NCBI GenBank assembly: GCA_017537965.1
Contig: JAFYJV010000005.1
Span: forward strand, 1-55,992
Source: Bacteroidales bacterium
GTDB lineage: Bacteria; Bacteroidota; Bacteroidia; Bacteroidales; F082
Direction: 5' to 3'
Length of the DNA: 55,992 nucleotides
Shown here: one piece after another, positions 8,476-15,946 of the stretch
Position numbering within the stretch: position 1 is the first letter of the stretch
How the letters are laid out: each line of letters begins with the position of its first letter
Notes under the pieces: model-generated
Told to the model about the DNA's origin: nothing
Databases searched by the model: none
What the model saw: only the letters and a program-made list of their open reading frames with translations
Made by a program: the position numbers and the translations under genes

Positions 8476-9762
8476 TCATTCAAGACCTTCTACAGGATCC
8501 GTTCCATCAACGTTACGTGCGCCTGGAGTAGCTTCCGCATGATACCAATTGCCATCGGAATTACGGCTGTAAGAAGCAGGTGCAGGAATCACGCAAGTAA
8601 CCAAGTTAAAATCGCCAAGGGAGTTGCCGCTGGGGTCAAACAACTGGACACGGACGGGTTTCTTCTCTGAAAGGCCACCGTCGAACAACAGGTTGGCGGG
8701 ATGATCGGGATGGAGGGCCACAACTTCTTCTTTATTGCTGTATAGCACGACATAACTGTCGGGTTCCATTGTGAGGGTGTTGTCACCAATCCACTTCTGC
8801 TCATTGTCTTTCTCAATATAAACGCCTTCGAGGCTAATTGCGACAGGATTAGCGTTATAGATTTCAATGAACTTATCGTTGCCGTTCAATTCGTTTAAAA
8901 TCAACTTGGCATAATCAGGCTCAATTGGAGCACCACCTTCAAGACCTTGAACCGCCTCGGTGCCATCAACATTGGCAGCACCTGGGGTAGCAGGAGCATG
9001 ATACCATCCGCCATCGGCGTTACGGCTATAGGAAGCTTGAGCAGGAGCCACACATGTAACCAGGTTGAAGTCATCCAACTTGGCATTAGCGGGAGACATC
9101 AATTGAATACGAACCGGCTTTGATTCAGAAAGACCGCTGTCGAAAATCAGATTTGAAGCATAACCTGTTGCTCCATGGGCTTTCTTGCTGTAAAGCAACA
9201 GATAACCGCCTGCTTCGATAGAAACCTCGGCATCAGCAACCCAAACAGGATCAGTTCCATCATCTTTATAAATAGCGCAGCCTTTGAGATTGATCCTTTC
9301 AGCACCGCCATTATAGAGCTCGATGAACTTATCATTGCCGTTAACCTCATCATAGTCATTACCATTCAACTCATTGAGTTTGATCTTTGAGTAATCTATC
9401 GCAATAGCACCAACGGTGAATTCCGGAACAGCGTATCTAGTCAAAAGGTCACTGACAGCCTCTACGTAAAAACTAATGACTGCGCCATCAGCTTGACCAG
9501 GGATTGTTGCTGTATAAATATCGTTATCGCCAGGGGTCATGGCCACAGTGACAGGGCTTAAGGAGTCTACGGTATATACCAGATTTGCAGTGAATTCCTT
9601 TAAACCTGTAATAGTAGCAGTCACAGTGATGTCATCACCTTCCTGGACTGCAGTAGGTGAATAGGTGACATTTGATATGGTTGCGCCTGGATATTGTGGA
9701 TCCTTGACACATGAAGCCATCATAACGATCAGGGCTAATGCCGCAAATAATATCTTTTTCAT
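8476..9762 (-). CDS. Lipoprotein with two lamin-tail domains
   Basis: 428 aa. Lipoprotein signal peptide with lipobox MASC (Cys18). An Ig-like/beta domain at about 25-120 is followed by two lamin-tail-type beta domains beginning near 127 (KLNELNGN) and 284 (LILNELNGNDKFIE). The two copies are very alike in their C-terminal halves (DFNLVTCV, SYSRN, ATPGA-NVDGT), so they arose by internal duplication. Lamin-tail domains in bacteria often sit in surface or nuclease-associated proteins; no catalytic domain is present. The gene is 35 bp after the porin on the same strand, so it may be a surface partner of that porin. Confidence 0.85.
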   Translation of the reverse strand: MKKILFAALALIVMMASCVKDPQYPGATISNVTYSPTAVQEGDDITVTATITGLKEFTANLVYTVDSLSPVTVAMTPGDNDIYTATIPGQADGAVISFYVEAVSDLLTRYAVPEFTVGAIAIDYSKIKLNELNGNDYDEVNGNDKFIELYNGGAERINLKGCAIYKDDGTDPVWVADAEVSIEAGGYLLLYSKKAHGATGYASNLIFDSGLSESKPVRIQLMSPANAKLDDFNLVTCVAPAQASYSRNADGGWYHAPATPGAANVDGTEAVQGLEGGAPIEPDYAKLILNELNGNDKFIEIYNANPVAISLEGVYIEKDNEQKWIGDNTLTMEPDSYVVLYSNKEEVVALHPDHPANLLFDGGLSEKKPVRVQLFDPSGNSLGDFNLVTCVIPAPASYSRNSDGNWYHAEATPGARNVDGTDPVEGLE

Positions 9763-9797
9763 GGTATTTTCAATTTTAAGTTAAACAATCCGAAAGA

Positions 9798-11189
9798 TTA
9801 GAAAGCAACTTGGAAACGGGCCAATAACATGTGATAGTTGACACCTGCATCACCTGCTTCGTCGACAACCTGTTTGAAATCTGATGTAGCTTTACCATCG
9901 GCACCAAGACCGCACTTGAGGCTGTTCTTGCCATTGGCATAACGGTCGTTGTTGACATACTGGTAGTTGAGCGCCATCTTAACATTCTTGCCAATATAGA
10001 AATTGAGGGCTGCGCCATAGAGTTCAGCAGAGCCTCCGAAGATGGCTTGATCGGCGGTACGGCCTTCGTAATCATTCAGGTTAAGGTATTCATACTTAAG
10101 GGCAAGTTCCACATCACCCCAAGCACGACCGGTACGGACACGGTTGAACTTGGCGCTTCCGGAATCGTAGCTCTGCTTGCCGCCGAGAAGGAGGCAGCCT
10201 CCTTCAACATACCAGCCTTGGAAATGATAAGGTTTGTCAAGGGCGACTTTTTCAGGATCCATGTATGTCCAATCGGACATCCAGGCACTCTCAACGCGGA
10301 GACCCTCATAGTGACCAGCCAGTTCGGCAGTAGCGATGAGGTTGAACTTGGAGTTCTTCACATCGTCGGTGTCAAGGTATTTTTTACGACTGATGTTGGT
10401 GGCATTACGGCAGCTGAAACGGAATGCGTTTGAAGTACCCATTTCGTCAGAGGTCTTTGGGGTGTCATACATCACGGCACCGCCGATATGAATGCCGTAA
10501 TCGGCCTCGTTCACAGGACGCACCGCGATTTTGCCAATATAGGAAAGGCCTTCGTCCATGCCGAAGTTCTTGTTGTTTTTCTCCACGAAATCGCGGGTCT
10601 CTTGGCCTTCGATCTCTTGGAAGAGAATGCTGGCGCTACCAAAGAAATACTTGTTGTTGTACTTGGCAAAGATACCAAGGTGACGGCTGGGAGCGAAAGC
10701 GCTGACCACCATCGGGCGCTCCATGAACTCGAGGTAACGCGAAGAGGTATTGCGCGACAGGGAGAAGTCAGGTTTCTGACTACCAACACTGAACTGCCAG
10801 TCCTTCACGCCGGTATAGCGGAAAATAGCGTCTTTCAGCTCAAACGAGCCGTTGGCCAATTCCATATCCACTTCACCGTACCAGTCGGGAGTGATCTGGG
10901 TTTTCAAGGCGAAACGTGCACGGCGGATACTGGCACCGTCACCAATCGGGTCTGCCCATTCCTGGGCGCCGAAATAGTGACCGAAGTCCACCTGGACTCT
11001 GGTATCGAACCACAGTTTGTAGTCTTTGTCCTTGGATTCGAAGACAAGGATGCCATCACGCTCGGTGGCAGTCACTTCCTTCACATCCACTTTGTTGCCA
11101 TACTGGTCAATGGCTTGATCAGTCTTCTGGGCATAGACCGCTGCTCCAACAACGAACAGGGCGGCCATTAATAATGATAGTCTTTTCAT
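9798..11189 (-). CDS. OprO/OprP-type outer-membrane porin
   Basis: 463 aa. A Sec signal peptide (about 1-20, ending VYAQ) is followed by beta-barrel sequence with alternating aromatic/polar strands and a C-terminal aromatic residue (ARFQVAF). Strand motifs such as DTRVQVDFGHYF, RRARFALKTQITPDWYGEVDMEL and VGSQKPDFSLSR match the phosphate-selective porin O/P family. Whether it passes phosphate, pyrophosphate or another anion cannot be told. It lies 24 bp after a lipoprotein gene and just before the lamin-tail lipoprotein, all on the minus strand. Confidence 0.85.
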   Translation of the reverse strand: MKRLSLLMAALFVVGAAVYAQKTDQAIDQYGNKVDVKEVTATERDGILVFESKDKDYKLWFDTRVQVDFGHYFGAQEWADPIGDGASIRRARFALKTQITPDWYGEVDMELANGSFELKDAIFRYTGVKDWQFSVGSQKPDFSLSRNTSSRYLEFMERPMVVSAFAPSRHLGIFAKYNNKYFFGSASILFQEIEGQETRDFVEKNNKNFGMDEGLSYIGKIAVRPVNEADYGIHIGGAVMYDTPKTSDEMGTSNAFRFSCRNATNISRKKYLDTDDVKNSKFNLIATAELAGHYEGLRVESAWMSDWTYMDPEKVALDKPYHFQGWYVEGGCLLLGGKQSYDSGSAKFNRVRTGRAWGDVELALKYEYLNLNDYEGRTADQAIFGGSAELYGAALNFYIGKNVKMALNYQYVNNDRYANGKNSLKCGLGADGKATSDFKQVVDEAGDAGVNYHMLLARFQVAF

Positions 11190-11213
11190 AGTGCTGTTTT
11201 TAAATAGTAGTTT

Positions 11214-12059
11214 TTAATAGTAGTAATAATACATTGGTTTTCTGTTCTCGTTTTCTTCCATCCAATGGAAAAGGAATCCCTGGAGAATATTGGTGTAACC
11301 GCATTTGAAGTCGCAGTCATAGCTCTCATAGCGGTATTGGTCACCGTTGCTGTAGATGATGTCGTACATCCAAGGGGTACAACCTTCGTCGAGTCTCCCT
11401 CTGGTCTGATTCATTTTCAGACGGTCGACATTGAATATGACACGAAGGTCTTCCAGCATCTCAGGTTCTCTTTCGAATTCCTGATGCACGCCCGTTTCCT
11501 CATTCTCATAAGTCAACAAAGCGTGGCCATCCTTACGCTCGAGGGTGTAACGTTCCTTTCCATACACATAAAGGAACGACACCACTTCGTTGGGCGCAAA
11601 AGGCAATTCCTTCCAATGGTCAAGGCATTGGCAGATCTCACTAAAAGCCGCTCCATAGCCTTGGGGGCCATGCATGTAACCGCCAGCGCTGATGTTATAA
11701 CCCGAGGCATAATCCACATTCAGGTGCCATGAAGTTCCATCCAGGACATCGAAAGGCGGTTGATAATGGCCATGGTACTTGTACACTTTGTGCTTCATGA
11801 CAATTTGCTGAAGGCTGTCGAACACCGAATGGTCGTCGATGACGAACTCCTTCTCGCCAGGCAAGCCCTCGTCGAAGCGGAACAACACCCGACCGTCCTC
11901 TGTTTCCTTGACATAGTAGCCGAAACCGCTGAAACGGTTCATACCTCCACCTTCCGACAAAGAAAAGGAGATGATGGTGTCGTTCTCGGGCCCATGCCCA
12001 GACGACTGGCAGCCAAACAGCGAAAGCAGGCATGCGAGCACAACCATTGCCTTCATCAT
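11214..12059 (-). CDS. Hypothetical lipoprotein coupled to a C1 peptidase
   Basis: 281 aa. Lipobox SLFGC with Cys17. The body is beta-rich and aromatic with several WHLNVDYASGYN-like strands, and the protein ends in five consecutive tyrosines. The start codon overlaps the stop of the upstream papain-like peptidase gene (ATGA, 12056-12059), which implies translational coupling and stoichiometric production. No family was recognised. A role as a membrane anchor, chaperone or inhibitor for the peptidase is inference from the coupling alone. Confidence 0.85.
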   Translation of the reverse strand: MMKAMVVLACLLSLFGCQSSGHGPENDTIISFSLSEGGGMNRFSGFGYYVKETEDGRVLFRFDEGLPGEKEFVIDDHSVFDSLQQIVMKHKVYKYHGHYQPPFDVLDGTSWHLNVDYASGYNISAGGYMHGPQGYGAAFSEICQCLDHWKELPFAPNEVVSFLYVYGKERYTLERKDGHALLTYENEETGVHQEFEREPEMLEDLRVIFNVDRLKMNQTRGRLDEGCTPWMYDIIYSNGDQYRYESYDCDFKCGYTNILQGFLFHWMEENENRKPMYYYYY

Positions 12060-13297
12060 TTGATACCAATTTTCTTAGCGATATCTTTCGGCAATGCATC
12101 CTTGTGAACCACGATGTTCAAGGTCTTGTAGCGCACGAAGGCTTTGGAGACGAACCAGGTGCCATGATACTGGCCGGCGTCGCCCCAACTGTTCTTCACG
12201 ATGAAGTATTCGTTTCCAATCTGGTCTTTGGCGGTACCGTAGATCAACATGCCATGGTCGTCGCCCGTCTCGTAGTTGTCGTATGCGATCTGACGTTCTT
12301 TCTGGGTGACCCATTTCTGCGGAGTGGGTTGGTTCATGGATTCCTTTTTACGATCGGCAGCACTCAATCCCATCCAATGGGCCATGTCGCTGCCAGTAAG
12401 ATCCTTGCTCTTAGCCTCGAGATCAGGCAACACGGCGACACCCGCCATCTTGCCACGGAGCCAACCGGATTCACTCACGTCAGAACCCCATGCAATAGGA
12501 TAGCCCTTGTCGATGGCATTGTCCATCACTTGCATCAGCTCGTCGATAGGCAGGTTCCAGGCCTGACCCCAGCGCCAGTTGTCTTGCACTTCGATGACAA
12601 ACGGCTCGTAGAACGGATGATGTGTGAAGGAGGTGAGGTTGACGTAGTCGTCCATATTGAGGCCAGTGGATTCGGCGAAGCTCATGGGCGTATATTTCTT
12701 GCCATTGTAGGTAAACTCGGTCGGAGGCACACCAAGATAGGCATCATAGATACCTGCCAAAGCCTTTTTCCAAAGCGGATTCCCGTCTTTGTCCATCTGG
12801 ATCTTGCGGCTCTTGATGACACCTTCTACAAAAGGATCAGTCACAGCAGAGAGTTCGGAGAAGTTCGACAAGGAGTCGCCGTGCATGGCACCGGCAGGCA
12901 TCAACTCATCGGGAACAAGGCCGTAGTGTCTGATGGCATAGAGCACATCGCCAAAGGCACCACCCTGCGAGAACGACACGTCGCCATGGGTACGGACAGC
13001 AGCCTCGGCACGATCAAGGTAGGTTTTGTAAACGATGTACATCTCGGAGAAGTCGTATTCAGGCTTGCCCATACGAAGCAGTTCCGACTCGAAGAAAGCC
13101 AGTGAAGAGTAGCACCAGCAGGTACCGGCCTGGTTCTGGTCCTTGATGGAGGTGATAGGAAGCACCTTGATGGTGTCGAACTTGAAGCCCTCGCCTTCCG
13201 GTTTGTCGTCGGGACGCGGCATAGGTGGTTGAGGTTGTGCAATGGCTGCGATGCTGAGCATCATGGCAGCGGCAGTGAGAAAATGTCTGATTTTCAT
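12056..13297 (-). CDS. Exported C1 (papain-like, bleomycin hydrolase/PepC-type) cysteine peptidase
   Basis: 413 aa. Signal peptide about 1-20 (AIAQ), then the catalytic segment DQNQAGTCWCYSS giving oxyanion Gln54 and nucleophile Cys60, with His348 (DDHGMLI) and Asn369 (VKNSWG) completing the C1 triad. The long insertion between the two halves and the terminal KIGIK resemble the C1B bleomycin hydrolase/aminopeptidase C branch, which is normally cytosolic; here a signal peptide exports it. There is almost no propeptide. It is followed by a translationally coupled lipoprotein and preceded by a paralogous C1 peptidase. Confidence 0.93.
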   Translation of the reverse strand: MKIRHFLTAAAMMLSIAAIAQPQPPMPRPDDKPEGEGFKFDTIKVLPITSIKDQNQAGTCWCYSSLAFFESELLRMGKPEYDFSEMYIVYKTYLDRAEAAVRTHGDVSFSQGGAFGDVLYAIRHYGLVPDELMPAGAMHGDSLSNFSELSAVTDPFVEGVIKSRKIQMDKDGNPLWKKALAGIYDAYLGVPPTEFTYNGKKYTPMSFAESTGLNMDDYVNLTSFTHHPFYEPFVIEVQDNWRWGQAWNLPIDELMQVMDNAIDKGYPIAWGSDVSESGWLRGKMAGVAVLPDLEAKSKDLTGSDMAHWMGLSAADRKKESMNQPTPQKWVTQKERQIAYDNYETGDDHGMLIYGTAKDQIGNEYFIVKNSWGDAGQYHGTWFVSKAFVRYKTLNIVVHKDALPKDIAKKIGIK

Positions 13298-13300
13298 GGT

Positions 13301-13342
13301 GGTTGATTTGTTTATTTGTTGATTTGTTGATTTGTTTTGATT
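13301..13342. repeat. TTGATTTG tandem microsatellite
   Basis: About four imperfect copies of TTGATTTG / TTTATTTG between the two C1 peptidase genes. It is AT-rich and probably part of the untranslated leader of the downstream peptidase. Confidence 0.7.
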
Positions 13343-14485
13343 TCAGATTCCAAGATTCTTTTTCATGGATTTGGAGAGCGCATCTTTGTGAAGTGTGAAG
13401 AAGATAGTGTATTGGCGCAGGTATTGTTCAGAGCAATACCAGTAGCCTTGATAGGGCCCTCTTTCAGTACCCCATGAGTTCTTGATTTTGTAGTATTTGT
13501 TACCGTTTTGGTCCTTGGCAATACCAACAACGAGCATACTATGGTCGTCACCTGCATCCCAGTTGTCGTATGCTTTTTGGTGATCTTCATCGGTCACCTT
13601 TTTTTCAGGGACGATCTCTTCCCAAAGAGTAGCCTCAGGATCCTCAGGAACGATGCCGATGCCCGTCTTGCCCGAGAAGCCCTTGTTGCTGACATCTTGA
13701 GCCCATCCGAGCGTATATCCATGTTCAAGTGCATAGTCCACTGCCGCCATCAATTCGTCAAGCGGCATGTTGTAGGCAGGGGTCCACGTCCAGTTGTCAG
13801 GAATCTCCACCATGCAAGGCTTGTAATTCTCCTCATTGGCGAAAGAGCAAATCTCAATATAGTTGGCTGGATCGATAGGATAGGCTTCGGCAAACGACTT
13901 GGGTGTGTACTTCTTGCCATCGACCGTGAAGTCGGCTGGGACATCGCCCAAATAGGCATCCAGTACCCCTTGTACCGCCTTGGGGCCGGCGGGAGAGATC
14001 TTCTTGTTGCCGTTCTTGATGATGGCACGCGCCACAGAGCTGATGACTTCATTCATCTCACTGTGCATGTGACGTTCCTCACCGATAACCTTGCCGCTGT
14101 AGTCGGCCTCAGGCATCATGCCGTATTTGTCGATCATATAAAGCACATCGCACACCTCACCACCTTGGCTGAGGGTACTGTTGCCATGCATGCGAACGAA
14201 CTTGTTCACTTTCTCCGACCATGCATTGCGCACGACAAACATCTCAGAAAGATTGAACTCCTTACCGTACATGCGTAGGATCTCCGCCTCGACGAAGCCG
14301 ATGCCGGCAAAGCACCAGCATGTGCCGGAGCTGCCCTGGTTGTCCACTGCGGTATGCGGCACGTTGAGCGTTTCAGTAATCTGATACACAGGTTGTTTTT
14401 CAACGCTAGTCGCTTCCTGCGCGACGGCGGATGAAACCATTCCCATAATAAGGATGGCTGAAATGATTCTTATTGTTTTACTCAT
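13343..14485 (-). CDS. Second exported C1 (papain-like) cysteine peptidase
   Basis: 380 aa, paralogue of the downstream neighbour. Signal peptide about 1-22 (AVAQ). Active-site motif DNQGSSGTCWCFAG with Gln50 and Cys56, His315 (DDHSMLVV) and Asn336 (IKNSWG). The same bleomycin-hydrolase-like layout and KKNLGI end are present. All catalytic residues are kept, so both copies should be active. It lies 30 bp after the T9SS protein gene on the same strand. Confidence 0.93.
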   Translation of the reverse strand: MSKTIRIISAILIMGMVSSAVAQEATSVEKQPVYQITETLNVPHTAVDNQGSSGTCWCFAGIGFVEAEILRMYGKEFNLSEMFVVRNAWSEKVNKFVRMHGNSTLSQGGEVCDVLYMIDKYGMMPEADYSGKVIGEERHMHSEMNEVISSVARAIIKNGNKKISPAGPKAVQGVLDAYLGDVPADFTVDGKKYTPKSFAEAYPIDPANYIEICSFANEENYKPCMVEIPDNWTWTPAYNMPLDELMAAVDYALEHGYTLGWAQDVSNKGFSGKTGIGIVPEDPEATLWEEIVPEKKVTDEDHQKAYDNWDAGDDHSMLVVGIAKDQNGNKYYKIKNSWGTERGPYQGYWYCSEQYLRQYTIFFTLHKDALSKSMKKNLGI

Positions 14486-14515
14486 TTTTATAAATTATTA
14501 TGTTCTTTATTTTCA

Positions 14516-15922
14516 TTATCGCACCATGGTCTTGAGCACCTTACTTCCATTCGAAACAAAATAAAGTCCTGGCTTCAGCGAAAACTCCGCGCGAAGCACT
14601 TGGGAACAAGATGCGGCGACGCGACCCAACAAATCGTAAACGACGACGTCGGCAGGAGCAGCGCTCTCAACAACCAAACGGCCTTGGGCGCCATAAGCAT
14701 TCAGGGCAACTGAAGGATACTCATTCACAGCAGCGAAGCCGGAATAATAAAGTGCGAACTGGGTGTCGATCATCGACGAAACGATGTTACAAGAAAGCCA
14801 TTGGTTATACACTGGTATGGCAGGATCAAGCACATAGCCCATCCCGCTTTCCAAAGTAGATGACCACAATGGGGTGAATCCTAGGACTAAAGATGCATCC
14901 ACTGTGGATTCGAAACGGTTTTCATACTCATCACGGACAATCCAATCCACACCATTAAAAATACTGGCAGTCTTACCCACCAGATTCCCCCTGACATCGT
15001 ACTGGTATCCCGTCTTATTCTGCAGGCTCATTTCGGTGCCAAACCATCCTGCGCTGTAATATGTTTCCGACTCCAACTGTCCATCGGTATAGGCGAATAC
15101 ATATTTGCTGCCCAGTCTCCATTGATTCGCTCCAGGTCCGAAACCACCTTTCGAGAAAGAACGAAGCAAGGTGCAACGATGTTCCCCATTGTACGAAAGG
15201 GAGTCAATAGACCGCTCACGCCATTCACCATTGCGACATGTTGATGAGACTCGGGAAACAAGCTCACCCTCAGCGTTATAGTTGCATTCCGTTTTCGACT
15301 CAGGGATCCATTCTCCTTCCTCATCCTGGAGCCGGTAGAAAACGTTCCGAATCATTCGGTGTTGATCGTCATATTCATAGACCGAAAGGCTAACTTTCCC
15401 CCAAAGGGTATCAATCCAGCCCTCTGTCTCCACATCGCACAGCAGCAGGTCGCCGTCCAACATCGAATAATGGTAGGAGACCTTTGAATCATCCTCCCAA
15501 TCTTCTCCGTTCCAACGAAAGAACTGTACTTTCTCGTCCGTTCCATCGACAACATATTCGGATTTCAACTCTGGCAACCAGTTTTGATCATCCCAAACGA
15601 AATGCACCTCTGTCCTGTTTCGGTTGTCATAGCATGATGTCCCATCCTCCAAGGCGATGGTGCTGTATGTGTATTCATTTTTCCAGCGGGTCCAATCGAA
15701 ATTGTCGGCACCGATCACGCTATCGAGCTTTTGGGAGTAAGACGTCATGGAGCGCGAAGCCATGTTGTGGAGATATGGAATCCTGTCGAGATGTTCCAGT
15801 TGATAGTGGAAGTATTCAAGACCATTCCGGAAAACCACCGGAGATTGGGACTGCTGAGCCGTCATCGTCAATGCGGCTCCCATTATAATGATGGATAGAA
15901 ATAATCTTTTCATTGCTGTCAT
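14516..15922 (-). CDS. Hypothetical secreted protein with T9SS sorting domain
   Basis: 468 aa. Signal peptide (MKRLFLSIIIMGAALTMTAQ); the ATG three codons further in (15913) is an equally good start. The middle is built from repeated beta strands with the pattern Y-Y-dx(q/n)HRMIRN / YNAEGELVSR / YDVRGNLVGK, reminiscent of YD/RHS-like repeats. The last about 75 residues form a type A sorting domain (VVYDLLGRVAAS, then LKPGLYFVSNG). It should be carried across the outer membrane by T9SS. It is located between a C10 and a C1 peptidase gene. Function unknown. Confidence 0.85.
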   Translation of the reverse strand: MTAMKRLFLSIIIMGAALTMTAQQSQSPVVFRNGLEYFHYQLEHLDRIPYLHNMASRSMTSYSQKLDSVIGADNFDWTRWKNEYTYSTIALEDGTSCYDNRNRTEVHFVWDDQNWLPELKSEYVVDGTDEKVQFFRWNGEDWEDDSKVSYHYSMLDGDLLLCDVETEGWIDTLWGKVSLSVYEYDDQHRMIRNVFYRLQDEEGEWIPESKTECNYNAEGELVSRVSSTCRNGEWRERSIDSLSYNGEHRCTLLRSFSKGGFGPGANQWRLGSKYVFAYTDGQLESETYYSAGWFGTEMSLQNKTGYQYDVRGNLVGKTASIFNGVDWIVRDEYENRFESTVDASLVLGFTPLWSSTLESGMGYVLDPAIPVYNQWLSCNIVSSMIDTQFALYYSGFAAVNEYPSVALNAYGAQGRLVVESAAPADVVVYDLLGRVAASCSQVLRAEFSLKPGLYFVSNGSKVLKTMVR

Positions 15923-15946
15923 TCTTTTTCGATTACTGGATTCCGT

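Noticed and set aside
12032-13105. 357-aa plus-strand frame opposite the C1 peptidase
   Set aside because: Antisense shadow of a peptidase with a complete catalytic set; no family match.
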